Part shown: positions 51,665-60,663 of the stretch, piece after piece
Layout: each line of letters begins with the position of its first letter
Position numbering within the stretch: the first letter of the stretch is position 1
Origin: Gammaproteobacteria bacterium UBA4421
GTDB taxonomy: Bacteria > Pseudomonadota > Gammaproteobacteria > Pseudomonadales > Azotimanducaceae
Reading direction: 5' to 3'
DNA length: 64,000 nt
Assembly: GCA_002389675.1 (NCBI GenBank)
Contig: DGQF01000009.1
Location: 202,845 to 266,844 of the forward strand
Program-made: the position numbers and the translations under genes
Notes under the pieces: model-generated
Database searches by the model: none
Told to the model about the DNA's origin: nothing
What the model saw: the letters and a program-made list of their open reading frames with translations, nothing else

Positions 51665-53296
51665 CTAGCTCACCTGCTGCTCAAATTGAACTTCAGGAAA
51701 CCCAGCTTCCACTGACTCGCGCATCCTATCGTAGTAAACATTGGCGCCACCAAAATAGATCAGCACTCGCGGTTTTTTGTCTTTCAGGTTTGCACCCATC
51801 ATCCAGGAGTTCACTTTGTCGCCTTGAGCCATCAGTGTTTGTTCATGAATGGCTGCAGTCTCCGCCACCCATGCATCTTCAGCCGATTGCTTTGGTTCGC
51901 AAATTGCCAACCCTTCTCCTTCCATTTTTTTGAGGCAGTCAGCAATGTACATCGCGTTTTGCTCAATCGACGTCGGCAGGTTGGCAAACGGCGCCTGCGG
52001 GCCCGTCACCATAAATAAGTTTGGAAACTCCGCAACAAAGACCCCCATAATCGACGCCGAAACCTCTTCCCATTTATCCTTCAGCAATAGACCGTTGCGA
52101 CCACGAATGGCCAGCGATTCTTGGGCACCGGTATACGCTTGAAAACCTGTTGCCAGAACAATAATGTCAAAGTCATAGTCGTTTTGCGTGGTGCGAATTC
52201 CTGTGGATGTGAACTCAACAATCGGCTCGCGATCTTTGATATCTACAAGATTTACGTTTTCGCGATTAAATGTTTCGTGATACCCGTGGTCCAGAGGCGG
52301 ACGCTTGGCAAAAAAAGGATATCCTTTGGGTGTCAGCATATCTGCCACGTCAGGGTCCCTAACCTTTTCTAGCATTTTACGGATCACAAAGTCCCCTGCA
52401 ATGCGATTTGATTCTGCATTGGTGAGCAGATCGTCAAAAGTCTCAAAAACAAATCTGAAGCTGCCCCGGGACCAATGCTCTTCGAGAATGGCCTGCACTT
52501 CGTCAGCCGGTGTGTCCGCCAGATCACGCCCGACGGGGCTGTCGAAGGGCATACCAAAGACATGATTACGACGTTTACTGATGATCTCGTCATAATTGTC
52601 CTTAATCTCTTTTTCCCAATCGGATGTCATCTCTTTTTGCACAGCAGGCATCACAAAGTTGGCGGTGCGCTGAAAGACCGTCACACTTTCCGCTGTTTGC
52701 GCGACAACTGGCAGCATTTGAACCGTGGTCGCACCCGATCCTATAATCGCTACGCGTTTGCCCGCATAGTCCAGCCCTTCGTGCGGCCAGCGAGAGGAAT
52801 GGAAACAAGGGCCTTGAAACTTATCCATGTTTCTAAAATCAGGGATCACCGGCTGAGAAATCATACCCATCGCGCTGGTAAAGTATTTGCAGGTGAATTC
52901 GTCGCCGTCGGCCGATTTAATCAGCCAAAATCCTGTGTCTTCCTGAAAATCCGCACTTACAATTTCCGTATTAAGCTGGATATGTGGCCACATATCACAC
53001 CTGTCGGCAACAAAATGCATATAACTGAGATTTTCTTCCCAACCGGGGTAGCGAACAGACCAACGCCACTCTTGCAGCAACTCTTTTGAAAAACTCAAAC
53101 AATAGTAATAACACTCACTGTCACTGGCAGCGCCGGGGTATCGATTCCAGGTCCAGGTACCCCCAATATCTGTCGCCTTATCAAATACGCGCACGGATAG
53201 TCCGGCTTCGCGCATATAGTGGATCAATCCCAGTCCTGCAAAACCCGCACCGACTGCGATCACATCATAATCTGGTTGTTTTTGCGCCAATGTCAT
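51665..53296 (-). CDS. flavin-containing Baeyer-Villiger-type monooxygenase
   Basis: A 543-residue monooxygenase. FAD binds GAGFAG at 16-21, followed by GGTWTWNRYPGAASD. The Baeyer-Villiger fingerprint is F160QGPCFHSSRWP171, and NADPH binds GSGATT at 186-191. It lacks the 90-residue N-terminal extension of the enzyme at 28684-30531 and is close to cyclohexanone or steroid monooxygenases in length. It should convert a ketone to an ester or lactone. The ATG at 53296 follows AGGGAG. It lies upstream of the crotonase gene on the same strand, which would be consistent with a ring-opening route. The substrate is unknown. Confidence 0.92.
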   Translation of the reverse strand: MTLAQKQPDYDVIAVGAGFAGLGLIHYMREAGLSVRVFDKATDIGGTWTWNRYPGAASDSECYYYCLSFSKELLQEWRWSVRYPGWEENLSYMHFVADRCDMWPHIQLNTEIVSADFQEDTGFWLIKSADGDEFTCKYFTSAMGMISQPVIPDFRNMDKFQGPCFHSSRWPHEGLDYAGKRVAIIGSGATTVQMLPVVAQTAESVTVFQRTANFVMPAVQKEMTSDWEKEIKDNYDEIISKRRNHVFGMPFDSPVGRDLADTPADEVQAILEEHWSRGSFRFVFETFDDLLTNAESNRIAGDFVIRKMLEKVRDPDVADMLTPKGYPFFAKRPPLDHGYHETFNRENVNLVDIKDREPIVEFTSTGIRTTQNDYDFDIIVLATGFQAYTGAQESLAIRGRNGLLLKDKWEEVSASIMGVFVAEFPNLFMVTGPQAPFANLPTSIEQNAMYIADCLKKMEGEGLAICEPKQSAEDAWVAETAAIHEQTLMAQGDKVNSWMMGANLKDKKPRVLIYFGGANVYYDRMRESVEAGFPEVQFEQQVS

Positions 53297-53394
53297 TCTC
53301 CCTTGTAATTAAACGATCACTCACCCTGCCGTCTAGCCACTAAAGACGTCATTAAACCGTCCCTTGCGACCTTCAATTGACAATAAAACACCTC

Positions 53395-54045
53395 TCAAGG
53401 CGCTATGTTGGTCCATGTTATTCTGGCAATTTCACCTGCTAGCACACCTATTGAACCCGGCTCAAAGGTCGCAGAGCGACCAACCCAAACAGGATCACCC
53501 GATTTCGCATCAAAAATAGTTGTGACTAGAATCAACGTGCTGCGCGTATCACTATATCCTTCCTTCACTAAAGTGACGGTGCTGCCATACAGCTGCCCAT
53601 AGCTTGGATAATAAGGACCGGTGTAATAGGTGACAGCTGAAGGAGGCACATACGTGGTTTCGACGTCCGCTCTTTCGAGCTTGGTCGCGACAACATAATC
53701 GATATTGTGTTTAGCCACGTATGCCTCGACCGCTTCTCTATCGGGCACTTGATCTCCGAGCACATCAACGCTTTTTACGCTCTTCAACCCCCCTTTCGTC
53801 AACCGCTGCTCAAACTCGTTTTCAAAAATTAAACGATAGCCTCGATTGGTCGTCGCGCCGATGATCAACACATGATCAATAGAACTGCGACTGAAGCTTT
53901 CTGCTTGCCAATGGTCGACGGCCTTCGTGGTGCTGCACGCGGCGAGCGCGAACATCACGGCGAGCGTTAAACTCACATGCGTAAACCTGACGTTTGTATC
54001 GTGAGTCCACATCTCCCCCAAACTCTGCAGTCGGCTCCTTGCCAT
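53395..54045 (-). CDS. predicted lipoprotein of unknown function
   Basis: A 216-residue protein with a hydrophobic signal and a lipobox ending at Cys37 (FALAACSTT), so it should be a membrane-anchored lipoprotein. After the anchor it has WQAESFSRSSIDHVLIIGATTNRGYRLIFE, seen as two blocks WQAESFSRSSIDHV and IIGATTNRGYRLIFE, which recall small lipoproteins with an alpha-beta core. A tyrosine/proline-rich stretch (YYTGPYYPSYG) and a beta-rich end follow. The ATG at 54045 follows AAGGTGA; a GTG at 54054 and an ATG at 54012 are alternatives. No function can be assigned. It sits upstream of the BVMO with 98 bases between. Confidence 0.75.
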   Translation of the reverse strand: MARSRLQSLGEMWTHDTNVRFTHVSLTLAVMFALAACSTTKAVDHWQAESFSRSSIDHVLIIGATTNRGYRLIFENEFEQRLTKGGLKSVKSVDVLGDQVPDREAVEAYVAKHNIDYVVATKLERADVETTYVPPSAVTYYTGPYYPSYGQLYGSTVTLVKEGYSDTRSTLILVTTIFDAKSGDPVWVGRSATFEPGSIGVLAGEIARITWTNIAP

Positions 54046-54378
54046 CAAATTCACCTTTTTACCTACTTATAAATCCGCTGAACTACTCGAACACTCGACC
54101 CGGCCGCAAAAAAACCACGTCCTTACGGCGCCTCTAACCCAGCTGGGTGTGGCACAGCCGAGACAGCCACTCGCCATCGCAAGCCCGAAACGAAAAGCAC
54201 ATAGGACACACTCGAACTAGCGCATTCCACTGCTTAAACCTGACTTATTTTTGGCTCAGGTAACTTATCACAAACTAATCATAGCGTCCGCCTGATTCAA
54301 TCAAGCAAAGGTCTAAGCAGACCAACCCAAGGCGATGCTGCGGGTAAAATAAGCCGCACAAAGACCCGTGACAACAAC
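54046..54378. other. 333-base region without a recognised gene
   Basis: Between two lipoprotein genes on the minus strand. It holds the promoter region of the downstream lipoprotein gene. I see no open frame with family-like sequence, no tRNA cloverleaf and no strong hairpin with a T-run. Confidence 0.5.
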
Positions 54379-54822
54379 TCAGTCGAGCGAGGTCAAACGA
54401 AACAAAAAGGTTTGGTCAACTCGCTCATTTTTGGGCGGGGCGCCGTATTTTTCCTCCCAAGCCTGCGAGAAAAGCTTAAAGTGAGCTTCATCCGTGACGC
54501 GCTGCGCCTTGAACGCATATAGCCCAGCCTCAGACTGCAAGCGAACCGCGGGATTATTCTCAATATGCGCAACCCAAGTCGCATAATTATCGCCCGCGAA
54601 AATGTGCAGGTCTCCATCAACTATGACCGTCCATAGGTTAACCGAATACGGCTGCTCTGCCCGCGTTTCAAGCTGTATGATATTATCTGCCGCGACACCT
54701 TCCCAACTGCTCGGCGTAGCACTCAATGGGCCCTCCAGCGCGCCCCCCGACAACGGAAGGTACTCGGCGCAACTCGCTATTAATAACAGGCTTAACGTTC
54801 CCGTGATTCTCGCTAACAACAT
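54379..54822 (-). CDS. predicted lipoprotein with flavin-reductase-like split barrel
   Basis: A 147-residue protein with a lipobox (LLLIASC, Cys18), hence probably exported and lipid-anchored. The mature part has VNLWTVIVDGDLHIFAGDN and NNPAVRLQSEAGLYAFKA, which resemble split-barrel proteins of the pyridoxamine-phosphate-oxidase or DUF2255 type. If so it may bind a flavin or haem, but the cofactor residues cannot be confirmed. It begins at the ATG at 54822 and is divergent from the BaiN-like gene. Its role is unknown. Confidence 0.68.
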   Translation of the reverse strand: MLLARITGTLSLLLIASCAEYLPLSGGALEGPLSATPSSWEGVAADNIIQLETRAEQPYSVNLWTVIVDGDLHIFAGDNYATWVAHIENNPAVRLQSEAGLYAFKAQRVTDEAHFKLFSQAWEEKYGAPPKNERVDQTFLFRLTSLD

Positions 54823-54941
54823 TCAGACAGACCCTTTTTTAAATTTATTAAACCTAATGTTTTTATTGAACCCCATAACCACCTCGACACCTCGGGTGGT
54901 CAGCAAAAATCATCCTCAGCACAACTTCAGCAATTAACTCG

Positions 54942-56144
54942 ATGCACCCCGATGTCATCATCTTAGGCGCTGGTGCAGCAGGATTAATGTGCGCTTTGAC
55001 CGCTGCTCAGCGCGGGCGGAGCGTACTTGTGTTGGAAAAATCCAACAAAGTCGGCAAAAAAATCCTCATGTCTGGGGGAGGCCGCTGCAACTTCACCAAC
55101 TATCACGTGACGGCCGAAAATTTCATCTGTAGTAACCCCCACTTTGTAAAATCCGCACTACATCGCTACACCCCTGAAGACTTCATTGATCTGGTCGAAA
55201 CACACGGTATCGAATACGAAGAACGTCGCCACGGCCAGCTATTTTGCCAAAATTCGGCCAAAGACATTGTGACGATGCTGTTGGCTGAATGCCATTCAGC
55301 TGGCGTCAATATTTTAACCCACTGCAACTCAGTCGACGTCACACCCACCGCGGAAAATTCTGGCTATTGCCTGACTTTTGAGCATGATAATACACGTCAA
55401 ACCCAGCGCTGTGAGTCACTGGTGATTGCAACCGGCGCCTTATCCATTCCAACACTGGGCGGAAGCGACTTTGGCTATGCCATTGCCCGCAAATTTGGCT
55501 TAAAGCTGATCGAGCGGCGCGCCGGGCTTGTACCCTTTATGTTCACAGGCAGCACAAAAAACTTATGCGAGCGCTTGTCCGGGCTCGCGCTGGAGATCGA
55601 AGTGCGCTGCAATGATCAAAGCTTTACGGAAAACATGTTGTTCACCCACCGCGGGTTGAGCGGGCCGGCAATTTTACAAATATCCAACTATTGGCATCCA
55701 GGCGATCTCCTGATTATCAACCTTTTTCCCGAAATCGATGCACACCACTGGTTATTGGACACAAAACGAAGTCAGCCTTCAATTCATCTTAAAACGCTTC
55801 TCAGCCAAGTGTTGGCCAAATCTTTGGTCACCGAGTTGATGCAAGAATTTTGGTCCACATTAGACGGGAGACGCCTGGACAGCATTGCAGATGCCCAACT
55901 ACGTCAGGTGGCTCAACAATTACAGCATTGGGCGCTTAAACCCGCAGCCACTGAAGGTTACCGAACCGCAGAGGTCACGCTCGGTGGCGTCTGCGCCGAC
56001 GGAATCAGTTCCAAAACCATGGAGGCGAAAGATCACACCGGGTTATTTTTTATCGGCGAGGTCCTCGACGTTAGCGGCCATTTAGGCGGCTTCAACTTTC
56101 AATGGGCCTGGTCCTCCGGGCATTGCGCAGGGCAATGTGTCTAG
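54942..56144 (+). CDS. BaiN/HI0933-like NAD(P)/FAD-dependent oxidoreductase
   Basis: A 400-residue flavoprotein of the HI0933/YhiN/BaiN family. FAD binds GAGAAGLMC from residue 9, followed by the family hallmark GKKILMSGGGRCNFTN around 43-58. VIATGALSIPTLGGSDFGY lies near 165-183, and the C-terminal FIGEVLDVSGHLGGFNFQWAWSSG block is characteristic (seen as GEVLDVSGHLGGFNFQWAW). BaiN of gut bacteria was proposed to reduce bile-acid double bonds; most family members are uncharacterised. It is alone on the plus strand and convergent with a PQQ dehydrogenase, with 9 bases between the stops. A reductase role on a steroid-like compound is possible but not shown. Confidence 0.88.
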   Translation: MHPDVIILGAGAAGLMCALTAAQRGRSVLVLEKSNKVGKKILMSGGGRCNFTNYHVTAENFICSNPHFVKSALHRYTPEDFIDLVETHGIEYEERRHGQLFCQNSAKDIVTMLLAECHSAGVNILTHCNSVDVTPTAENSGYCLTFEHDNTRQTQRCESLVIATGALSIPTLGGSDFGYAIARKFGLKLIERRAGLVPFMFTGSTKNLCERLSGLALEIEVRCNDQSFTENMLFTHRGLSGPAILQISNYWHPGDLLIINLFPEIDAHHWLLDTKRSQPSIHLKTLLSQVLAKSLVTELMQEFWSTLDGRRLDSIADAQLRQVAQQLQHWALKPAATEGYRTAEVTLGGVCADGISSKTMEAKDHTGLFFIGEVLDVSGHLGGFNFQWAWSSGHCAGQCV

Positions 56145-56153
56145 GCCCCTCCC

Positions 56154-58073
56154 CTAAGGCAACGCAAATACGATCAGGAAGTCATTAGAGGGCAGCGGTG
56201 AGGTGAAATGACCACCCGCCGCAACAGCAACATACTGCCGACCCTCGTGCATATACGTCACCGGCACAGCGTTGCCTGTCGCTGGTAATTCATGTGCCCA
56301 CAGCACAGCCCCGTCATCCACATCAAATGCCCTGAAATAGCCATCTGAGGTCGCAGCAATGAACACCAAACCCGAGGCCGTAACGGTCGGCCCACCGGCC
56401 TCTAGCCCACCTTTGACAAATAACGTCACCGGCCACGGCGCCAGATGCTTCAACGTGCCTAACGGCACACTCCACAGAATTTCACCTGAGGATAAATCAA
56501 CAGCATCCAACGTTGCCCATGGAGGCTTCGTACAGGGGGCACCCCAGGGAGAGATTAACGGCTTCATTTCTGCACAATAGGGCGAGCCTTTTTGTGGAAA
56601 TGCCTCACCGCCCGCACACTCAGCCTGCGGCACAAGTTTCACTTGAATTGGCGTGCGTTTGGTATTCGTAATCATAATTTGACGCTCAGGATCCACTGCA
56701 GGAGCGCCCCAGTTATTACCGCCGAGATTAGACGGGTACATCACCGTACCTTTTGTCGTCAACGGCGTATATATCGGCCCGGTTGTCGCCTGCGACAAAA
56801 GTGCACGGCATTTTTGCTTATCCCAGAAAGTGAACCCCCACGCGTCATCCGGGGTAATACCCAACGGATGCAGAGGTTTAGGTTTGAGCGGGAAAGGTTG
56901 TGTTGGCGATAAATATTCTCCGGGCACCTGACCGGTTTGCGGAACAGGCCGTTCCTCCACTGGATGCAATGGCTCACCGGTTTCTAGATCAAGTACAAAC
57001 GTCAGCCCCATCTTTGTGACCTGCACAACCGCCGCACGCGTTTGCCCATCGATTGTGACATCGGTCAATGTTGGCTGCGCAGGGACATCAAAGTCCCAAA
57101 TATCATGATGCACCGTTTGGTAAGACCAGACGACTTCACCCGTGGTGCCGTCAAGCGCCACCACCGAACTGGAGTAATAATCCTGATGTCCCTCACGATC
57201 GCCTCCGTAATAATCCGGGGAGGAGTTACCGGTTGGAACAATGACTAAGTTTCGCTCGCGGTCCACCGAGATGGTCGACCAAACGTTTGTTGTTGCTGCG
57301 ACAAATTTCCCCTGCGCATCACGCTGTGGCAGGTCGGGGTGAACGGGATTCCAACCCCAGACAAATTCTCCAGAACGAATATCGTATGCGCGAACCACAC
57401 CTGAGGGTATGTCTTGCCGAATGCTATCGGTCACATACGCGCCAGTCACAATTAAGTCGCCTATAATTGCTGGCGCACTGGTAACGCCATATTCACTGCC
57501 GATATGTGCAGTAAGTCCCTGAGTCAAGTCCACTTCACCACCATCACCAAAAGATTCGCAGGGCAGCCCGGTTTGCCCATCCATAACAATCAACCGTGCA
57601 TCAAGGGTCGCCAGTACAATGCGATGCTCACAGACCAAGCCCTGCGGTGTTACCGCCCCCCAACTGCTGACACCGCGGCAATTGGTCAAATTCTCTTGGG
57701 TCATATCAACTTCGGGGTCAAAAACCCAAAGCTCTTCACCGGTAGCTGGATTCAACGCAAACACTCTATTGTAGGGCGTGCAATAGAACATCTTGCCCTG
57801 CGTGACAATCGGTGTGCCAATGAATGAGGTTGGCCGGCTCGATTGCAGTTCTTCGGAAACCACTTCCGTTAACGACTGCACACCGCCTTTAAAGTCACCG
57901 GAGCGATGGACCCACGCCTGCTGCAGGCGCTTGACATTTTCGCGGTTAATTTGCGTGGCCGGTGAATAGTGCCCGCCACCATCACTGCCCCCGTAAGCCG
58001 GCCAATCAACCTCTTGCGCATGGCTGACTGCACAAAAAATCAAAATCAACCCAAGACTAAAATATCGACGCAT
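56154..58073 (-). CDS. PQQ-dependent dehydrogenase, soluble periplasmic
   Basis: A 639-residue quinoprotein. A signal peptide (YFSLGLILIFCAVSHA) is cleaved before EVDWPAYGG, and no N-terminal membrane helices are present. So, unlike the membrane glucose dehydrogenase it otherwise resembles, this should be periplasmic. Propeller repeats of the form TGEELWVFDPEV and GEVVWSYQTVHHDIWDFDVP occur through the protein; the latter is typical of the glucose/quinate-type PQQ enzymes. The late AAVAAGGHFTSP block also fits. The ATG at 58073 follows AAGGAG; upstream residues to 58175 are not supported. It lies 34 bases after the SnoaL-like gene on the same strand. An alcohol or sugar is the likely substrate. 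Confidence 0.9.
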   Translation of the reverse strand: MRRYFSLGLILIFCAVSHAQEVDWPAYGGSDGGGHYSPATQINRENVKRLQQAWVHRSGDFKGGVQSLTEVVSEELQSSRPTSFIGTPIVTQGKMFYCTPYNRVFALNPATGEELWVFDPEVDMTQENLTNCRGVSSWGAVTPQGLVCEHRIVLATLDARLIVMDGQTGLPCESFGDGGEVDLTQGLTAHIGSEYGVTSAPAIIGDLIVTGAYVTDSIRQDIPSGVVRAYDIRSGEFVWGWNPVHPDLPQRDAQGKFVAATTNVWSTISVDRERNLVIVPTGNSSPDYYGGDREGHQDYYSSSVVALDGTTGEVVWSYQTVHHDIWDFDVPAQPTLTDVTIDGQTRAAVVQVTKMGLTFVLDLETGEPLHPVEERPVPQTGQVPGEYLSPTQPFPLKPKPLHPLGITPDDAWGFTFWDKQKCRALLSQATTGPIYTPLTTKGTVMYPSNLGGNNWGAPAVDPERQIMITNTKRTPIQVKLVPQAECAGGEAFPQKGSPYCAEMKPLISPWGAPCTKPPWATLDAVDLSSGEILWSVPLGTLKHLAPWPVTLFVKGGLEAGGPTVTASGLVFIAATSDGYFRAFDVDDGAVLWAHELPATGNAVPVTYMHEGRQYVAVAAGGHFTSPLPSNDFLIVFALP

Positions 58074-58107
58074 CACCACGCTCCTTCGCAACCCTATACA
58101 GCCATCG

Positions 58108-58599
58108 TTACCAAACCTGCCAGCCATGCCGCCAGACCAGCCATTGACCGGTATCAGTCTTACGCAACACATCAAAATAGCGTGCTGAGGTCTGCGACGC
58201 GGTCAGAGCGCCAGGCTCAGAAACGCCAACAGACGGGTTTTTAAGGTTTAGGCTGATGGTATAGTCATACTGAGCCACGGCAACATCACCCATCACCTCT
58301 ACCTCTGGCGCCTGATCAACTTCTATCGTGTAGGTCGCCATCGCAAAAACAGGACGCAAAAATTCGCTATAGCTATCCGCAGTGTCAATCGCCGGTGCAC
58401 CCGGAGGCAGCATCCGCACTTGCGGGTGCAGCAGACTAACGTAGGCCTGTCTGTCACCTTTCTCCACGGCATCACGCCAAGTGGCATAGAGACCTTCTAT
58501 TTTTGCAACCTCATCATGCGTGCCCGGTTGCTGCTCAGCGCAAACAGAACCGGCACTGACTGAAGCCAGCAGCCAAATGCCCAAAAAACCAATACGCAT
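58108..58599 (-). CDS. exported SnoaL/NTF2-like protein
   Basis: A 163-residue protein with a signal peptide (MRIGFLGIWLLASVSAGSVC) and a cone-shaped NTF2/SnoaL-type fold. The region EGLYATWRDAVEKGDRQAYV and the strand-rich second half, ending in the WLVWRHGWQVW, support it. The ATG at 58599 follows GGAGAGGGG. It is upstream of the PQQ dehydrogenase, and the two are likely one transcript. Such proteins can bind or isomerise small ligands, or help mature a partner in the periplasm. Which applies here is unknown. Confidence 0.8.
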   Translation of the reverse strand: MRIGFLGIWLLASVSAGSVCAEQQPGTHDEVAKIEGLYATWRDAVEKGDRQAYVSLLHPQVRMLPPGAPAIDTADSYSEFLRPVFAMATYTIEVDQAPEVEVMGDVAVAQYDYTISLNLKNPSVGVSEPGALTASQTSARYFDVLRKTDTGQWLVWRHGWQVW

Positions 58600-58766
58600 A
58601 CCCCTCTCCGACGATATTTTTAGTCAGGTTGCTCGAAAGGAAAATGAATTGCAATAAGCGTCAAGCTGACAAACTCGCTTGAGAACCAAAGCCCAACCGC
58701 GTTACCTTTACACCTCGTGTGCCTAATCGTTCCCTTGAAGAGCCACTAACCCGAAGAGCCTACACA

Positions 58767-60614
58767 ATGAAAATTTTTAACCTAACCGCCGTTGCCATCG
58801 CGGCCTTGTGTTCAGTGGCAGACTTGAGCGCTGGACAAAACCCTATTTCATCCGCCAATTCAACAGAAACTCCAGCCGCAACCTTTGATGCGCAAGCAAC
58901 ATTCAACAATCGCTGCGCGCATTGTCACGACGGCAGCGTTGCCAAAGCACCTCACCAAATCAAATTTCAACTCATTGGCGCAAAAGCCATTGAATCTGCC
59001 CTAAACGAGGGCGTCATGGCGACCTATGCATCAGACCTAACCCGCAACGAGATCAAAACTCTGGCTGCTTATTTGGGGGGAGAAAGCATCGCTCGTATAC
59101 CCGTCAAACGCTGTGAGGCGACCGAAATACCCGCAGTCAAGCCGGTCACAGCAGGCTGGAGCCTGTCCAAGCAAGGCACGCGCTTCATACCGGCTGATGT
59201 GGCCCAACTGAGTAAAAATGTTCTGGGTGACCTTCAGCTTAAATGGGTTTTTGCCTACCCAGGTGCCACGCGCGCGCGCAGTCAACCCTCGCCCTTCGGC
59301 AACGCACTGCTGGTTGGCAGCCAAGATGGCACGGTTTATGCCCTCAATTTAGAGGACGGCTGCACACATTGGACTTATAGCGCTGATGCAGAAGTACGCA
59401 GCGCACTTGCTATCAACGAGACAGGCACGCGCGCTTATTTTGGTGACATTCGAGGCACCGTTTACGCGATCGATCCATCAAACGGCACAGAAATCTGGCG
59501 CGCTCGAGCAGACGCTCACCCTGACACAACGTTAACTGGATCACCCACACTTCACCAAGACAAACTCTATGTACCGCTATCTTCCACAGAATGGGGCAGT
59601 GCCGCTGATCCCGGATATAGTTGTTGTACTTTTCGGGGTGGCGTAGTCGCCTTTGACGCCGCCAATGGCGAAAAATTATGGACCACCTATGCCATCCCCC
59701 AAACCCCTGCCGCGACCGGTCGAAATAATGAAGCCGGCAGCCCCCTATTTCATCCCGCAGGCGCTCCAATATGGAATTCCCCAACGATAGACCCCAAACG
59801 CAACCAGCTTTACGTTGGCACCGGCGAGGCGTATACATCCCCAGCTGCCGATACAAGCGATTCAGTTCTGGCCATTGATCTGACCACCGGCAAGATCGTC
59901 TGGCACTACCAGTCGCTCAGCGGAGATGCCTGGAATATGGCCTGTTTCATCGGTGGCGGGGCCAATTGTCCCGAGGAGGACGGTCCTGATCTAGATATTG
60001 GCGCACCCCCAATATTGGTATCGGTCGATGGCCAAGACCGGGTGATCGCTGGTCAAAAATCTGGGCACGTTTTTGCCTTAAATCCAGACAATGGTGAACT
60101 CATCTGGCGCAAAAAAATCGGTCGCGGCGGATTTGCTGGAGGCATTCACTGGGGCCTCGCTGCACAGGGCACCACCATCTTTGCACCCAATGCAGACACC
60201 ACGTTTACAGGGCGCTTTAAGGGACCACGCTCGCCCGGACTATACGCGTTGAGCGCCGTCGACGGAAAAATCATGTGGTATACGCCCGCGCCAGAGGTGT
60301 GTGAGCCGAACGATCGACCCGCCTGTGATCCGGGTTTATCGGCAGCCGCCACGGCGATACCTGGCGTCGTATTTGCCGGTGCCTTTGACGGACACCTGCG
60401 CGCCTATGACAGCAGCAACGGCGAGATTTTATGGGACTTTAATACCAATGCCGAGTTCGCTTCTGTCTCGGGGGAGACCGCCGCAGGCGGCAGCATCGAG
60501 TCCGACGGCCCGGTGATTTACCGAGGGCACGTGCTAATCAACTCCGGCTACTTATTCGGCGACCGAATGGCCGGAAATGCATTACTGGTGTTTGCACCAC
60601 CGACCGATCGTTGA
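58767..60614 (+). CDS. PQQ quinohaemoprotein, PVA-dehydrogenase-like
   Basis: A 615-residue exported enzyme combining an N-terminal cytochrome c domain and a PQQ beta-propeller. A signal peptide is followed by the haem motif C50AHCH54 and a short haem domain; repeats such as GTVYALNLEDGCTHW and GTVYAIDPSNGTEIW follow. The CC pair of YSCCTFRGGVV may form the vicinal disulfide typical of alcohol-dehydrogenase quinoproteins. Polyvinyl-alcohol dehydrogenase has the same haem-then-propeller order, so a secondary-alcohol substrate is likely. The ATG at 58767 is preferred to 58719, which adds no signal-like residues. It is divergent from the SnoaL-like/PQQ pair and ends in a hairpin at 60606-60625. 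Confidence 0.9.
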   Translation: MKIFNLTAVAIAALCSVADLSAGQNPISSANSTETPAATFDAQATFNNRCAHCHDGSVAKAPHQIKFQLIGAKAIESALNEGVMATYASDLTRNEIKTLAAYLGGESIARIPVKRCEATEIPAVKPVTAGWSLSKQGTRFIPADVAQLSKNVLGDLQLKWVFAYPGATRARSQPSPFGNALLVGSQDGTVYALNLEDGCTHWTYSADAEVRSALAINETGTRAYFGDIRGTVYAIDPSNGTEIWRARADAHPDTTLTGSPTLHQDKLYVPLSSTEWGSAADPGYSCCTFRGGVVAFDAANGEKLWTTYAIPQTPAATGRNNEAGSPLFHPAGAPIWNSPTIDPKRNQLYVGTGEAYTSPAADTSDSVLAIDLTTGKIVWHYQSLSGDAWNMACFIGGGANCPEEDGPDLDIGAPPILVSVDGQDRVIAGQKSGHVFALNPDNGELIWRKKIGRGGFAGGIHWGLAAQGTTIFAPNADTTFTGRFKGPRSPGLYALSAVDGKIMWYTPAPEVCEPNDRPACDPGLSAAATAIPGVVFAGAFDGHLRAYDSSNGEILWDFNTNAEFASVSGETAAGGSIESDGPVIYRGHVLINSGYLFGDRMAGNALLVFAPPTDR

Positions 60615-60625
60615 CCACAACGATC
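60606..60625. terminator. hairpin at the end of the quinohaemoprotein gene
   Basis: GATCGTTG and CAACGATC form a perfect 8-bp stem with an ACCA loop that spans the stop codon. No T-run follows on the plus strand, so it may be a weak terminator or an mRNA-stabilising element. Confidence 0.4.
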
Positions 60626-60663
60626 CAGCCACAAACGTCACAACCGCAGCAAAAAAATCATGG

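Noticed and set aside
54046-54378. Possible small RNA or tRNA in the longest intergenic gap
   Set aside because: No cloverleaf, no promoter-terminator pair and no conserved RNA motif could be picked out by eye.
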